DNA of 36,762 nt from Microvirga arabica (GTDB lineage Bacteria; Pseudomonadota; Alphaproteobacteria; Rhizobiales; Beijerinckiaceae). The stretch is taken from assembly GCF_016811235.1 (NCBI RefSeq), contig NZ_JAFBID010000065.1, positions 1-36,762 on the forward strand, given 5' to 3'. Below are positions 1 through 8,141 of this stretch, one piece after another (positions within the stretch are counted from its first letter, which is position 1; every line of letters begins with the position of its first letter). Both the position numbers and the translations under genes were made by a program. The notes beneath the pieces were generated by a model. That model did not search any database, was not told where the DNA came from, and saw only the letters and a list, made by a program, of their open reading frames with translations.

Positions 1-51
1 CTGCTGGATCGGCTTGTTTCTCCAGCTGTCGGGCGTCCACCGCTCAGTCAT
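1..51 (-). CDS. Class II 3-deoxy-7-phosphoheptulonate (DAHP) synthase, N-terminal 17 residues only
   Basis: The minus strand from the ATG at 49-51 reads MTERWTPDSWRNKPIQQ and runs off the window edge. This matches my recollection of the conserved start of plant-type (class II) DAHP synthases, which condense phosphoenolpyruvate and erythrose-4-phosphate in the first step of the shikimate pathway. A G-rich stretch (GGGGGTAAG) lies about 8 nt upstream as a possible ribosome binding site. The call rests on 17 residues, so the family is likely but the length and intactness of the gene cannot be judged. It lies downstream of gor on the same strand, with about 130 bp between them. Confidence 0.6.
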   Translation of the reverse strand, partial: MTERWTPDSWRNKPIQQ

Positions 52-180
52 GACACTTACCCCCGTGTCCTTTCTTCGATGCTCATCGTGCGCCGCAACA
101 AGCGGCATGAAAAGGCACCTATACACGACATAAACAAAAAGGCGAGTGCGGAGGCACCCTGGTCCGGTGCGACGATTCCG

Positions 181-1566
181 TCACCCCACCGCCTGCGGCT
201 TCTTCACAACGACCGGCGTGCGCATGGTCACCAGCTCCTCCGCGGCCGTTGGGTGAACCGCCACAGTGCGGTCGAAATCGGCCTTGGTGGCCCCCATGGT
301 GACGGCAATGCCGGCGAGCTGGATCATCTCGCCCGCATCGTGCCCCATGATGTGGACGCCCACGACCTTGTCGGTGGCTTTGTCGACGATCAGCTTCATG
401 AATACCCGGTCCTTGCCGCCCGAAAGGGTGGCCTTCATGGGCCGGAAGGCCGTTTTGTAGACGTCGATCTCGCCGTAGATCGCCCGGGCCGCGGCCTCGC
501 CGCAGCCGATGACGCCGATCTCAGGGGTCGAGAACACGGCGGTCGGGATCAGGTCGTGGTCGACCATCGTGGGCTTGCCCCCGAACACCGTATCGGCAAA
601 GGCATGGCCCTCGCGGATAGCGATGGGGGTGAGGTTCGCCCGGTTGGTGACGTCGCCCACCGCATAGATCGAGGGGATGAGGGTCTGGGAATAGGCATCC
701 ACCGGGATCGCTCCGACCTCGTCGAGGGTGATCCCCGCCTTCTCCAGGCCGAGTCCTTTCGTGTTGGGGCGCCGCCCGGTCGCAACGAGAACCTGATCGA
801 CGGTCAGAACCGAGCCGTCGGACAGGGTGGCGGCAATGCCTCCCGGCGTCTTCTCCAAGCTCGTGAGGGTTCGGCCCAGGGCCAGGTTGACCCCGCGTTG
901 GGCATAAGCCTCACCCAAAGCCGCGCGCACATCGTCGTCGAAACCGCGCAGGAGCATGTCGCCCCGGTGCAGCAGCGTGACCTCGCTGCCGAGACCGGCG
1001 AAAACGCCTGCGAATTCAACGGCGATGTAGCCGCCGCCGACCACCAGGACGCGCTTCGGCTGGGCTTCCAGGTGGAAGACCTCGTTGGACGTGATGCCGA
1101 GCTCGCCGCCGGGAATGACCGGCTCCAGGGTCGGATGGGCGCCCACCGCCACGAGGATATAGCGGGCGCGGATCCGCGCACCGGTCTTGAGCACATGAAC
1201 CGTATGCGCATCCTCGATCACGGCCCGGCTGTCGACGATCTCGACGCCGGCCTTGTCCAAGTTGGTCCGGTAGATGCCCTCAAGCCGGTCGATTTCCCTG
1301 TCCTTGTTGCGGATCAGGGTCGCCCAGTCGAAGCGGGTCTCGCCGACGCTCCAGCCGAATCCTTCCGCTTCATGAAATTCCTCGGCGAAGCGGCTGGCAT
1401 AGACCATCAGCTTCTTGGGCACGCAGCCGCGGATCACGCAGGTGCCGCCGACCCGGTACTCCTCGGCCAGCATCACCTTCGCGCCGTAACCGGCCGCGAT
1501 CCGGGCCGCGCGCACGCCGCCCGATCCGCCTCCGATGACGAAGAGGTCAACATCGAATGAGGTCAT
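181..1566 (-). CDS. gor: Glutathione-disulfide reductase
   Basis: A 461-residue FAD and NADPH flavoenzyme that reduces oxidised glutathione in the cytoplasm, at normal family length. The N-terminal FAD-binding loop IGGGSGG is at 11-17. The redox-active disulfide is C43/C48 in GGTCVIRGCVPKK. The second Rossmann motif (VVGGGYIAVEFAG) and the arginine-bearing LLHRGDMLLRGFD stretch that follows fit NADPH use. The C-terminal VHPTAAEELVTM carries the catalytic His-Glu pair. In relatives I recall gor standing close to rpiA and a DUF2059 gene; here those two genes lie about 6 kb away with the tct operon and two signalling genes between. The tct operon diverges from it across a 228-bp spacer. Confidence 0.96.
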   Translation of the reverse strand: MTSFDVDLFVIGGGSGGVRAARIAAGYGAKVMLAEEYRVGGTCVIRGCVPKKLMVYASRFAEEFHEAEGFGWSVGETRFDWATLIRNKDREIDRLEGIYRTNLDKAGVEIVDSRAVIEDAHTVHVLKTGARIRARYILVAVGAHPTLEPVIPGGELGITSNEVFHLEAQPKRVLVVGGGYIAVEFAGVFAGLGSEVTLLHRGDMLLRGFDDDVRAALGEAYAQRGVNLALGRTLTSLEKTPGGIAATLSDGSVLTVDQVLVATGRRPNTKGLGLEKAGITLDEVGAIPVDAYSQTLIPSIYAVGDVTNRANLTPIAIREGHAFADTVFGGKPTMVDHDLIPTAVFSTPEIGVIGCGEAAARAIYGEIDVYKTAFRPMKATLSGGKDRVFMKLIVDKATDKVVGVHIMGHDAGEMIQLAGIAVTMGATKADFDRTVAVHPTAAEELVTMRTPVVVKKPQAVG

Positions 1567-1708
1567 GGCGCGGTCTCCGCTCGAATCCTGTTCAGACAGT
1601 TCATATAGGGACAGTTTCAGGCGATGTCGCCCGCCAGCCCTGCTTCGAGCACATGGCTGCCCGCTCTATGGCGATGCTCTTACGTCAAGGTTCAACAGCG
1701 ATAAAGGA

Positions 1709-1720
1709 GCAAGCGCTTGC
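1709..1720. promoter_or_regulatory. 12-bp palindrome, candidate operator between gor and tctC
   Basis: GCAAGCGCTTGC is a perfect palindrome in the divergent gor/tctC spacer, about 75 bp upstream of the tctC start. Its AAGCGCTT centre fits the general LacI/GalR operator pattern. No such regulator is encoded in the window, so the link is inference. Confidence 0.35.
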
Positions 1721-1794
1721 GGCTCCCCTTTTCCCTCTTTAGGGTCTGCCCCAGGACGCTCTGACTGCACGGCAGCGTCAACGGAGGAAACCAC

Positions 1795-2766
1795 ATGACT
1801 CAATTTCGCAAAGGGCTCTGGCGCAGCGCACTCGCCGTTGCGGCCGTCGCCGGATTCGTCACCTCGGCTGCGGCCCAGATGGAGCTCAAGATCATGGCTC
1901 CGGCAGCGCCCGGCGGCGGCTGGGACCAGACGGCCCGCTCCATGCAACAGGCCCTGACCCAGTCCGGCATCGCCAAGAGCGCGCAGGTCACCAACGTGCC
2001 CGGCGCCGGCGGCTCCATCGGCATCGCCCAACTCGTGAACAACTCCAAGGGCGACGGCAACCAGCTCATGGTCATGGGCTATGTGATGGTGGGCGCCCTG
2101 CTGACCAACAAATCGCCGGTCACCCTCGAGCAGACCACGCCGATCGCCCGCCTGACGGCGGAATACGAGGCCATCGTCGTTCCGGCCGACTCCCCGATCA
2201 AGACCGCCAAGGAACTGGCCGATGCCCTCAAGGCCGACCCGGCCAAGGTGACCTGGGCCGGCGGTTCGGCGGGCGGCGTCGATCACATCGCCGCGGCCCT
2301 GTTCGCCAAGGCTGCGGGCGCCGACCCGACGAAGATCAACTACATTCCCTTCTCCGGCGGCGGCGAAGCCCTGGCGGCGATTCTCGGCGGCAAGGTCACG
2401 GCCGGCATATCCGGCTACGGCGAGTTCGAGAGCCAGATCAAAGCCGGCAAGCTGCGCCTTCTCGGCCTGACGACGCCCGCCAACCAGGGCACCACCGACA
2501 AGCCCTCGATCAAGGCGCAGGGCGTCGACATCGAGATCGCCAACTGGCGCGCCGTCGTCGCTCCTCCGGGCATCTCTGCCGACCAGAAGAAGGCCCTCGT
2601 CGACGCCATGGACAAGATGGCGAAGTCCGCCGAGTGGCAGGCGATCCTCAAGCAGAAGGGCTGGGAAGATTCTTACGTGTCCGGCGATGTCTTCGCCAAG
2701 ATCCTGGCCGACGAGCAGGCCCGCACCAAGGAAGTCCTGACGTCGGTTGGGCTGGTGAAGTCGTAA
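1795..2766 (+). CDS. tctC: TctC: periplasmic binding protein of a tripartite tricarboxylate transporter
   Basis: A 323-residue exported solute-binding protein of the TctC (Bug) family. An N-terminal signal peptide of about 27 residues (basic start, hydrophobic core, A-A-A-Q end) is followed by the mature start with the family motif APAAPGGGWDQTAR. Other family stretches include VTNVPGAGG, YEAIVVPADSP and FSGGGEALAAILGGKV. The ATG is preceded by GGAGGAAACCAC, a strong ribosome binding site. It is first in tctC-tctB-tctA, and a terminator-like hairpin directly after it would allow more binding protein than membrane subunits. TctC proteins bind citrate and other small carboxylates; the substrate here cannot be read from sequence. 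Confidence 0.93.
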   Translation: MTQFRKGLWRSALAVAAVAGFVTSAAAQMELKIMAPAAPGGGWDQTARSMQQALTQSGIAKSAQVTNVPGAGGSIGIAQLVNNSKGDGNQLMVMGYVMVGALLTNKSPVTLEQTTPIARLTAEYEAIVVPADSPIKTAKELADALKADPAKVTWAGGSAGGVDHIAAALFAKAAGADPTKINYIPFSGGGEALAAILGGKVTAGISGYGEFESQIKAGKLRLLGLTTPANQGTTDKPSIKAQGVDIEIANWRAVVAPPGISADQKKALVDAMDKMAKSAEWQAILKQKGWEDSYVSGDVFAKILADEQARTKEVLTSVGLVKS

Positions 2767-2789
2767 GCTCAAGCCTAGAATGACCTCCG

Positions 2790-2825
2790 AAGCGCCGCGT
2801 CCATGAAGCGCGGCGCTTCTTTTTT
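2790..2825 (+). terminator. Intra-operon terminator/attenuator between tctC and tctB
   Basis: A perfect 10-bp stem (AAGCGCCGCG at 2790-2799, CGCGGCGCTT at 2809-2818) with a 9-nt loop is followed by CTTTTTT. It sits in the 71-bp gap between tctC and tctB. It probably ends most transcripts after tctC while some read through into tctBA. Confidence 0.8.
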
Positions 2826-2837
2826 GCAGGAAATGCC

Positions 2838-3311
2838 ATGACTTCATCTCCCCAGCGGCGCATCGACGTGGCGGGCCTCGTCATCGCCATCATTCTTCTC
2901 GTTCTGGCAGGCGTGGTCTGGTGGGACATGAGCAAGCTTCAGATCCTGTCCCCTTACGACCTGGGTCCGAAGGTCATGCCGGTCATCGTGTCCATCGGCC
3001 TTGCCGTCTTGGCCATCGGCAACGGCATCTCCGCTTTCAGGGGCGACCTCCCTGAGCGCGAGAGCCTGGATTGGACCCCAATCGTCCTGATTCTCGGCGG
3101 CCTCGCGATCCTGATCGTCCTGATCGCCTTCGGCTGGGGCTTCATGATCGGCACCGCCATCCTGTTCGCCGCGACCTCGACCGCATTCGGACGCCGCGCC
3201 TTTTTCGTGGACCTGCTGATCGGCGCCGGATTGGCCCTGTTCGTCTATCTGCTTCTCGGGAAGCTCCTGACCCTGTCGCTGCCGGCAGGCCCCCTCGAAA
3301 ACCTGTTCTGA
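2838..3311 (+). CDS. tctB: TctB: small membrane subunit of a tripartite tricarboxylate transporter
   Basis: A 157-residue integral membrane protein with four predicted hydrophobic segments: about 11-28, 48-65, 82-103 and a C-terminal stretch of about 118-145. The FGRR-AFF loop before the last segments is common in TctB proteins. It is the poorly conserved small subunit that pairs with TctA to form the permease. It starts just after the intercistronic hairpin, with AGGAAAT ahead of the ATG. Its stop is 8 bp before the tctA start, so the two are translated together. Confidence 0.88.
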   Translation: MTSSPQRRIDVAGLVIAIILLVLAGVVWWDMSKLQILSPYDLGPKVMPVIVSIGLAVLAIGNGISAFRGDLPERESLDWTPIVLILGGLAILIVLIAFGWGFMIGTAILFAATSTAFGRRAFFVDLLIGAGLALFVYLLLGKLLTLSLPAGPLENLF

Positions 3312-3319
3312 GGCCTGAC

Positions 3320-4819
3320 ATGGACGCTTTCGTTTCGCTCGTGAACGGCCTTTCCGTCGCGATCCAGCCGATGAACCTGCTCTTCGCGCTCATCGGCGTC
3401 CTTCTCGGAACCGCCGTGGGCGTGCTGCCCGGCATCGGCCCGGCGCTCACCGTGGCGCTGCTGCTGCCGATCACCTTCAAGCTCGATCCGGCAGGCTCCA
3501 TCATCATGTTCGCCGGCATCTATTACGGTGGCATGTATGGCGGCTCCACCACGGCGATCCTCATCAACACGCCGGGCGAAAGCGCCTCGATGGCAACCGC
3601 CCTCGAAGGCAACAAGATGGCCAAGGCCGGACGCGGCGGTCCTGCTCTGGCCACCTCGGCCATCGGCTCCTTCGTGGCCGGCACCATCGCGACGCTCGGG
3701 CTCACGTTCCTGGCTCCCTACCTCGTGGACATCGCCGTCAGCTTCGGCCCCGAGGATTACTTCGCCCTGATGTGCGTGGCCTTCGTGACGGTCTCGGCCA
3801 CCTTCGGCGACTCGCCCGTGCGCGGCCTCACAAGCCTCTTCATCGGCCTGATGCTCGGTCTGGTGGGTATCGACATCCTGTCCGGCCAGTCGCGCCTGAG
3901 CTTCGGCGTTCCGGAGCTCTACGACAACATCGAGGTCACGACCCTGGCGGTCGGTCTCTTCGCCATCGGCGAGGCGCTCTACGTGGCGTCCCGACGCCAC
4001 ATCCAGGAGGAGAAGCTGGAGCCGGTTCGCGGCTCTCTCTGGATGACGAAGGAAGACTGGAAGCGCTCCTGGAAGCCCTGGATCCGCGGAACGCTCTTCG
4101 GCTTTCCCATCGGGGCCCTTCCGGCCGGTGGCGCCGAAATTCCAACCTTCCTGTCCTATTCGACCGAACGGCGCCTCACCAAGCATCCGGAGGAATTCGG
4201 CCACGGCGCCATCGAGGGTGTCGCCGGCCCTGAGGCTGCCAACAATGCGTCAGCCGCCGGCACTCTGGTGCCCCTGCTGACCCTGGGACTTCCGACCTCC
4301 GCCACAGCCGCCATGCTGCTGGCCGGCTTCCAGCAATACGGGCTCAATCCCGGTCCGCTGCTGTTTGCCGAGCGCCCCGATCTCGTCTGGGGCCTGATCG
4401 CCAGCCTGTTCATCGCCAACGGCATGCTGCTGGTGCTGAACCTGCCGCTCGTCGGCCTGTGGGTCCGCTTGCTCGCCATCCCCCAGCCCTGGCTCTATGC
4501 AGGCATTCTGGTCTTCGCCACCGTCGGCACCATCGCGGCCAACCCGTCCCCGGTGGAGCTCATCATGCTGACCGTTTTCGGTATCCTCGGCTTCCTGATG
4601 CGGCGCTTCGACTTCCCCATCGCTCCGGTGGTCGTAGGCCTGATCCTCGGGCCCGTGGCGGAAAGCCAGCTGCGGCGCGCGCTGTCGATCAGCCTCGGGG
4701 ACCCGATGACGCTTCTGCAGAGCACGATCTCGGCAACGCTGCTTGCCATCGCCCTCATCGCCCTCGTCCTGCCCTTCTTCCTCAAGGGGCTGGGGCGCTT
4801 CAAGGCGGTGGAGGACTAA
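3320..4819 (+). CDS. tctA: TctA: large permease subunit of a tripartite tricarboxylate transporter
   Basis: A 499-residue polytopic membrane protein, normal for TctA. Family motifs seen are VGVLPGIGPALTVALLLP near residue 40, YYGGMYGGSTTAILINTPGE, and the second-half duplicate GAEIPTFLSYSTERR and LGLPTSATAAMLLAGF. It carries about 12 hydrophobic segments. The ATG at 3320 (MDAFVSLVNGLSV) is chosen over an upstream in-frame extension because that extension overlaps tctB in another frame and is arginine-rich and unlike the family. Together with TctB and TctC it imports a carboxylate driven by an ion gradient. A convergent terminator follows. Confidence 0.95.
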   Translation: MDAFVSLVNGLSVAIQPMNLLFALIGVLLGTAVGVLPGIGPALTVALLLPITFKLDPAGSIIMFAGIYYGGMYGGSTTAILINTPGESASMATALEGNKMAKAGRGGPALATSAIGSFVAGTIATLGLTFLAPYLVDIAVSFGPEDYFALMCVAFVTVSATFGDSPVRGLTSLFIGLMLGLVGIDILSGQSRLSFGVPELYDNIEVTTLAVGLFAIGEALYVASRRHIQEEKLEPVRGSLWMTKEDWKRSWKPWIRGTLFGFPIGALPAGGAEIPTFLSYSTERRLTKHPEEFGHGAIEGVAGPEAANNASAAGTLVPLLTLGLPTSATAAMLLAGFQQYGLNPGPLLFAERPDLVWGLIASLFIANGMLLVLNLPLVGLWVRLLAIPQPWLYAGILVFATVGTIAANPSPVELIMLTVFGILGFLMRRFDFPIAPVVVGLILGPVAESQLRRALSISLGDPMTLLQSTISATLLAIALIALVLPFFLKGLGRFKAVED

Positions 4820-4845
4820 GCGTCCAAACCTGTTCGCGAAAAGCA

Positions 4846-4870
4846 AAGGCGCCTCTCCGCGAGGCGCCTT
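4846..4870. terminator. Bidirectional terminator between tctA and the chemotaxis receptor gene
   Basis: A perfect 10-bp inverted repeat, AAGGCGCCTC / GAGGCGCCTT, with a 5-nt loop lies between the convergent tctA and receptor genes. It is followed by CGTCTT on the plus strand and by TGCTTTTCG on the minus strand, so it can serve both genes. Confidence 0.75.
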
Positions 4871-4920
4871 CGTCTTATCAGGGTTGTTACAGGTCATGCC
4901 CGCCGCAGATCACCCGCCCA

Positions 4921-6402
4921 TCACCCGATTGACGCGGACGCCTCGCGGACTCTCAGGGTGGCCGTGCTTACCAGCTCTGCGGAGCGCGCGATCTCGTTCA
5001 TGCTGGCGCTGATCGAGGAGACGCTGCGCGAGGCTCCCTGCATGTTGGACGACATCTCCTGCGTCACCGCCGACTGCTCTTCCACGGCGGCGGAGATCGC
5101 GACCGAAATTTCGTTGATCCTCTGAACCGTCGAGGTGATCGCCTCGATGGCTGTTACGACCTGCTGGGTTGCGGCCTGGGTCTGACCGATCTGCGCACCG
5201 ATCTCCTCCGTCGCCCTCGCGGTCTGCGTGGCCAGGCTCTTTACCTCGGCGGCAACCACCGCAAAGCCGCGGCCCGCCTCACCTGCCCGTGCGGCTTCGA
5301 TGGTGGCATTCAGCGCGAGGAGATTGGTCTTGGACGCGATGCTGTCGATGAGGGTGATGATCTCGCCGATCTTCTGCGCCGAGGCGGAAAGGCCCGACAC
5401 GATGGCGTTCGTCTGCCTGCCCTGCTCGACCGCCTCGGTGGAAATGGACAGCGCGTGATTGACCTGCTGACCGATCTCGTTGACGGATGCCGCAAGCTCC
5501 TCGGCCCCGGCTGCAACCGCGTGCACGTTCTGCGACGTCTCGCTCGATGCGTTGGCTGCGCCTTCGGCCTGTCCCGTGACGCCGGCAATCGCTGTCGTGA
5601 TCTCGACGAGTTCGGCGGCAATCGACTTCTGGATCCCGGCGCGGCGGATCCGTTCATGCACCTGCGCGGTGATGTCGGTGGCGAACTTGATGACTTTGTA
5701 AGGACGTCCCGCCATGTCGAGGATCGGGTTGTAGGAGGCCTGGATCCAGACCTCGCGACCGCCCTTGCCGATGCGCTTGTACTCGGCCGACTGGTACTCG
5801 CCCCGCGCGAGAGATGCCCAGAAATCCCGGTATTCCTGGCTGTTGCGATAGTCGGGCTCGACGAACAGGCTGTGATGCCGCCCCTGAATCTCGTCGAGGC
5901 CGTAGCCCATCGTGCTGAGGAAGTTCTCGTTCGCCGTCAGGATAGTTCCATCGAGCTTGAAGGCGATGACCGCCTGGGAACGGTTGATGGCTTTGATCTG
6001 CCCTTCGAAGTCCGCGGCCTGAAGCTTCTGCTCGGTGGTGTCCGTGGCGAACTTCACCACTTTGTAGGGCTTTCCGCTCCGGTCGAGCACAGGATTGTAG
6101 GAAGCCTGGATCCAGACCTCCTTCCCGCCCATGCCGAAACGCCAATACTCGGCCGTCTGCGCTTCGCCCCGGTTCAGAGCGGCCCAGAACTCGCGGTACT
6201 CCGCGCTGGCCTGCTCGGCCGGGTCCACGAACAGGCTGTGGTGCCGGCCCTGGATCTCCTCCAGCCGGTATCCCATCGTGTCGAGAAAGTTCTCGTTGGC
6301 GGTCAGGATGGTGCCATCGAGCTTGAACTCGATGATGGCCTGAGACCGATCCAGGGCCTCCAGCTTGTCCGACATCTCGCCGTTCGACCGAAACATAAAC
6401 AT
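4921..6402 (-). CDS. Cytoplasmic methyl-accepting chemotaxis protein with two PAS domains
   Basis: A 493-residue chemoreceptor without membrane segments. Two PAS domains (about 10-130 and 132-250) are close copies of each other: both carry SQAxIxFKLDGTILTANENF, then EIQGRHHSLFV, EVWIQASYNP and YKVxKFATD. They are followed by a short helical linker and the MCP signalling domain, with the hairpin tip SKTNLLALNATIEAARAGE and GRGFAVVAAEVKSLA. PAS domains usually bind haem, flavin or small ligands; no sensory input can be assigned. I chose the ATG at 6402 (MFMFRSNGE) because GGGGGCGG precedes it, although an in-frame ATG at 6426 would add 8 residues. It probably tunes CheA activity, with the chemotaxis operon elsewhere. 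Confidence 0.93.
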   Translation of the reverse strand: MFMFRSNGEMSDKLEALDRSQAIIEFKLDGTILTANENFLDTMGYRLEEIQGRHHSLFVDPAEQASAEYREFWAALNRGEAQTAEYWRFGMGGKEVWIQASYNPVLDRSGKPYKVVKFATDTTEQKLQAADFEGQIKAINRSQAVIAFKLDGTILTANENFLSTMGYGLDEIQGRHHSLFVEPDYRNSQEYRDFWASLARGEYQSAEYKRIGKGGREVWIQASYNPILDMAGRPYKVIKFATDITAQVHERIRRAGIQKSIAAELVEITTAIAGVTGQAEGAANASSETSQNVHAVAAGAEELAASVNEIGQQVNHALSISTEAVEQGRQTNAIVSGLSASAQKIGEIITLIDSIASKTNLLALNATIEAARAGEAGRGFAVVAAEVKSLATQTARATEEIGAQIGQTQAATQQVVTAIEAITSTVQRINEISVAISAAVEEQSAVTQEMSSNMQGASRSVSSISASMNEIARSAELVSTATLRVREASASIG

Positions 6403-6599
6403 TGACCGCCCCCAAGGCTCGCCCATTGGCGCGTCTTGGCGCCACCCTGTGGGGAGATGCGGAAGACGCTGTCGATCAGGCCGGACCGAGCCCCGACCTG
6501 AACTGGCGCCAATTTGGCCAGTAACTCCTAACGGCCCTTTAAGATTGGGGCAGTGACGCAGAGGAATCTGCGGGTTCTACGTGGCAAAAATGCAAATCG

Positions 6600-7406
6600 C
6601 TATTTGCAATTCAGATCGATGCTCAGCCCGACCTTTGCGTCAGACGAGGCTGTGAACTCGACTCCTTGGCCTTCCATGGCCCGCCTGATGGCATCGATAC
6701 TTGCCTTGCGCACGATATCGCTGCCATGGGCCTCGATGCGCTTGATCGTTGTGGCGGAGATCCCCGACGCGTCGGCGAGCTCGCGCACCGACCAGTTGAG
6801 CAAGGCTCGCCCGGCACGGATCTGCTCGCTGGTGATAGGAGCCGCCAGATCGAAGGCGAGCGGCGTTGCGCGTGCGGGCGCAGGATCCAGGTTCGTCCGG
6901 GCGAGACCGACCTGCTCAAGGTGGTGGAGCCACAGCTCGTCGACGACAAGCCGTCCCAAGCCGGCGAGAACAGCCGCCTGATGCGGCTGGAACTCGCGCG
7001 GCTCGGTGTCGATCACGCACAAGGATCCGAGCCTGATCCCGGGCTCCGTCGTCAGAGGCACACCCGCATAGAACCGAATCCCGGGCTCGCCGGCCACGTA
7101 GGGATTGGCCGCAAGGGTCCGGTCTGCCTTGGCATCGGGCACGACGAAAACCTCGTCATGCATGATCGTATACTGGCAGAAGGAGTGCTCGCGCGCGGTA
7201 ACCTTGAGATCGCCGATCCCGACAGTGGATTTAAGCCATTGCTGCGTGTCATCCAGAAAGGTCACGGCAGCGATCGGAACGTCGAACAGCTGCTGGGCCA
7301 CGCGACAGATGCGGTCCAGGGAGGGAGAGGCCGGAGCATCGATGATGTCGAGCCTCCGGAGGGCGGCGAGACGCTCCACTTCGTTCGGGGGAAAAAGACC
7401 TACCAT
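6600..7406 (-). CDS. GAF sensor domain fused to a C-terminal helix-turn-helix domain
   Basis: A 268-residue soluble protein. Residues about 10-165 form a GAF domain beginning NEVERLAALRRLDIIDAP, with the FCQYTI and FYAGVPLTT stretches of the bacterial GAF group usually attached to GGDEF or kinase modules. Residues about 190-255 form a Cro/XRE-type HTH (ITSEQIRAGRALLNWSVREL, then ASGISATTIKRIE). No kinase or cyclase domain is present, so this looks like a one-component regulator with a GAF input. The start at 7406 has AGGGG 8-10 nt upstream; the frame stays open to a GTG at 7517, which would add 37 less typical residues. The target genes are unknown. The nearest gene is the two-PAS receptor, whose start faces away across about 200 bp. 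Confidence 0.85.
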   Translation of the reverse strand: MVGLFPPNEVERLAALRRLDIIDAPASPSLDRICRVAQQLFDVPIAAVTFLDDTQQWLKSTVGIGDLKVTAREHSFCQYTIMHDEVFVVPDAKADRTLAANPYVAGEPGIRFYAGVPLTTEPGIRLGSLCVIDTEPREFQPHQAAVLAGLGRLVVDELWLHHLEQVGLARTNLDPAPARATPLAFDLAAPITSEQIRAGRALLNWSVRELADASGISATTIKRIEAHGSDIVRKASIDAIRRAMEGQGVEFTASSDAKVGLSIDLNCK

Positions 7407-7563
7407 GAAACGGCCCCTGGCCCTGCCCTGGGGCAGGATGACGGCGTGATCGGCGAAAGCTTCGTCAATGTCCCGCAGGGTCATCCCCGACCGGCGCCCG
7501 ATGAAACCTCGTCTCACACCTCAATCCGTCTAAAACAATCCTGAGGTTGAGCCTCGACAATAT

Positions 7564-7587
7564 AAAGGCTCGGTTGCCCGAGCCTTT
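7564..7587 (-). terminator. Terminator downstream of the rpiA-DUF2059 unit
   Basis: A 10-bp perfect stem (AAAGGCTCGG / CCGAGCCTTT) with a 4-nt loop lies 25 bp after the DUF2059 stop. Read on the minus strand it is followed by ATATTG. It also separates this unit from the GAF-HTH gene. Confidence 0.75.
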
Positions 7588-7611
7588 CCAGAGTGGAGCG
7601 GAGGGCGCGCC

Positions 7612-8112
7612 TTACTGGAGCTGATGGCCGCGCTTGCCCATCTCTTCGCGGGCGCGGGTCATCACGAACTGGGCGGTCTGCTGCGTCCAGGTCGCCAGAT
7701 CCCGAACGACGTCGTCGAGGATGCCCGGCTGGGTCTCCACGTACTTCTTGCCCGCAGGAGACTTGTAGAAGTCGGAGATGGTTTTTAGCTCGGCCTCGGT
7801 CATCCGGCTGGCGAAAGCCCGCGCGGCGTTGTCGACCATCTTCTGCTTTTCCTTGTCGAGCTCGGGCCGGATCTGGGCCACGACCTGGTCGAGGTCCTGC
7901 TTGATCTCAGGGCGGGTCACGTTCATCTGCTGCAGCTGATCGAGGAACGGCTCGACCATGGCGTCAAACGAGCGGGTCATGCCGGACGTGATGGCGACCT
8001 CGCGTGCGAGTGCCATATGGCTGGCGCTTGGCTGCGCCTGGGCGAAAACCGGGCTGGCGAGCATGAACAGCGCGACGGAGGTCGCAGCCAGTCGGGAAGC
8101 GTTACGGATCAT
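7612..8112 (-). CDS. Secreted DUF2059 domain protein
   Basis: A 166-residue protein with a clear signal peptide (MIRNASRLAATSVALFMLAS, cleavage near VFAQA) and a mature helical domain. The mature part carries the DUF2059 signature MTEAELKTISDFYKSPAGKKY, of which the first 20 residues are typical. The function of the family is not known; it is found in the periplasm of many proteobacteria. The ATG at 8112 is preferred because GGAG lies 8 nt upstream; an in-frame ATG at 8133 would add 7 residues. It follows rpiA by about 30 bp on the same strand and shares its terminator. Confidence 0.87.
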   Translation of the reverse strand: MIRNASRLAATSVALFMLASPVFAQAQPSASHMALAREVAITSGMTRSFDAMVEPFLDQLQQMNVTRPEIKQDLDQVVAQIRPELDKEKQKMVDNAARAFASRMTEAELKTISDFYKSPAGKKYVETQPGILDDVVRDLATWTQQTAQFVMTRAREEMGKRGHQLQ

Positions 8113-8141
8113 AGAAGAGGCTCCAATCGTCATGGTTCCGG

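Noticed and set aside
79..1560. 493-codon open frame on the plus strand opposite gor
   Set aside because: It lies antisense to a clear glutathione reductase gene and its product has the Arg/His/Gly-rich composition of a shadow frame in high-GC DNA.
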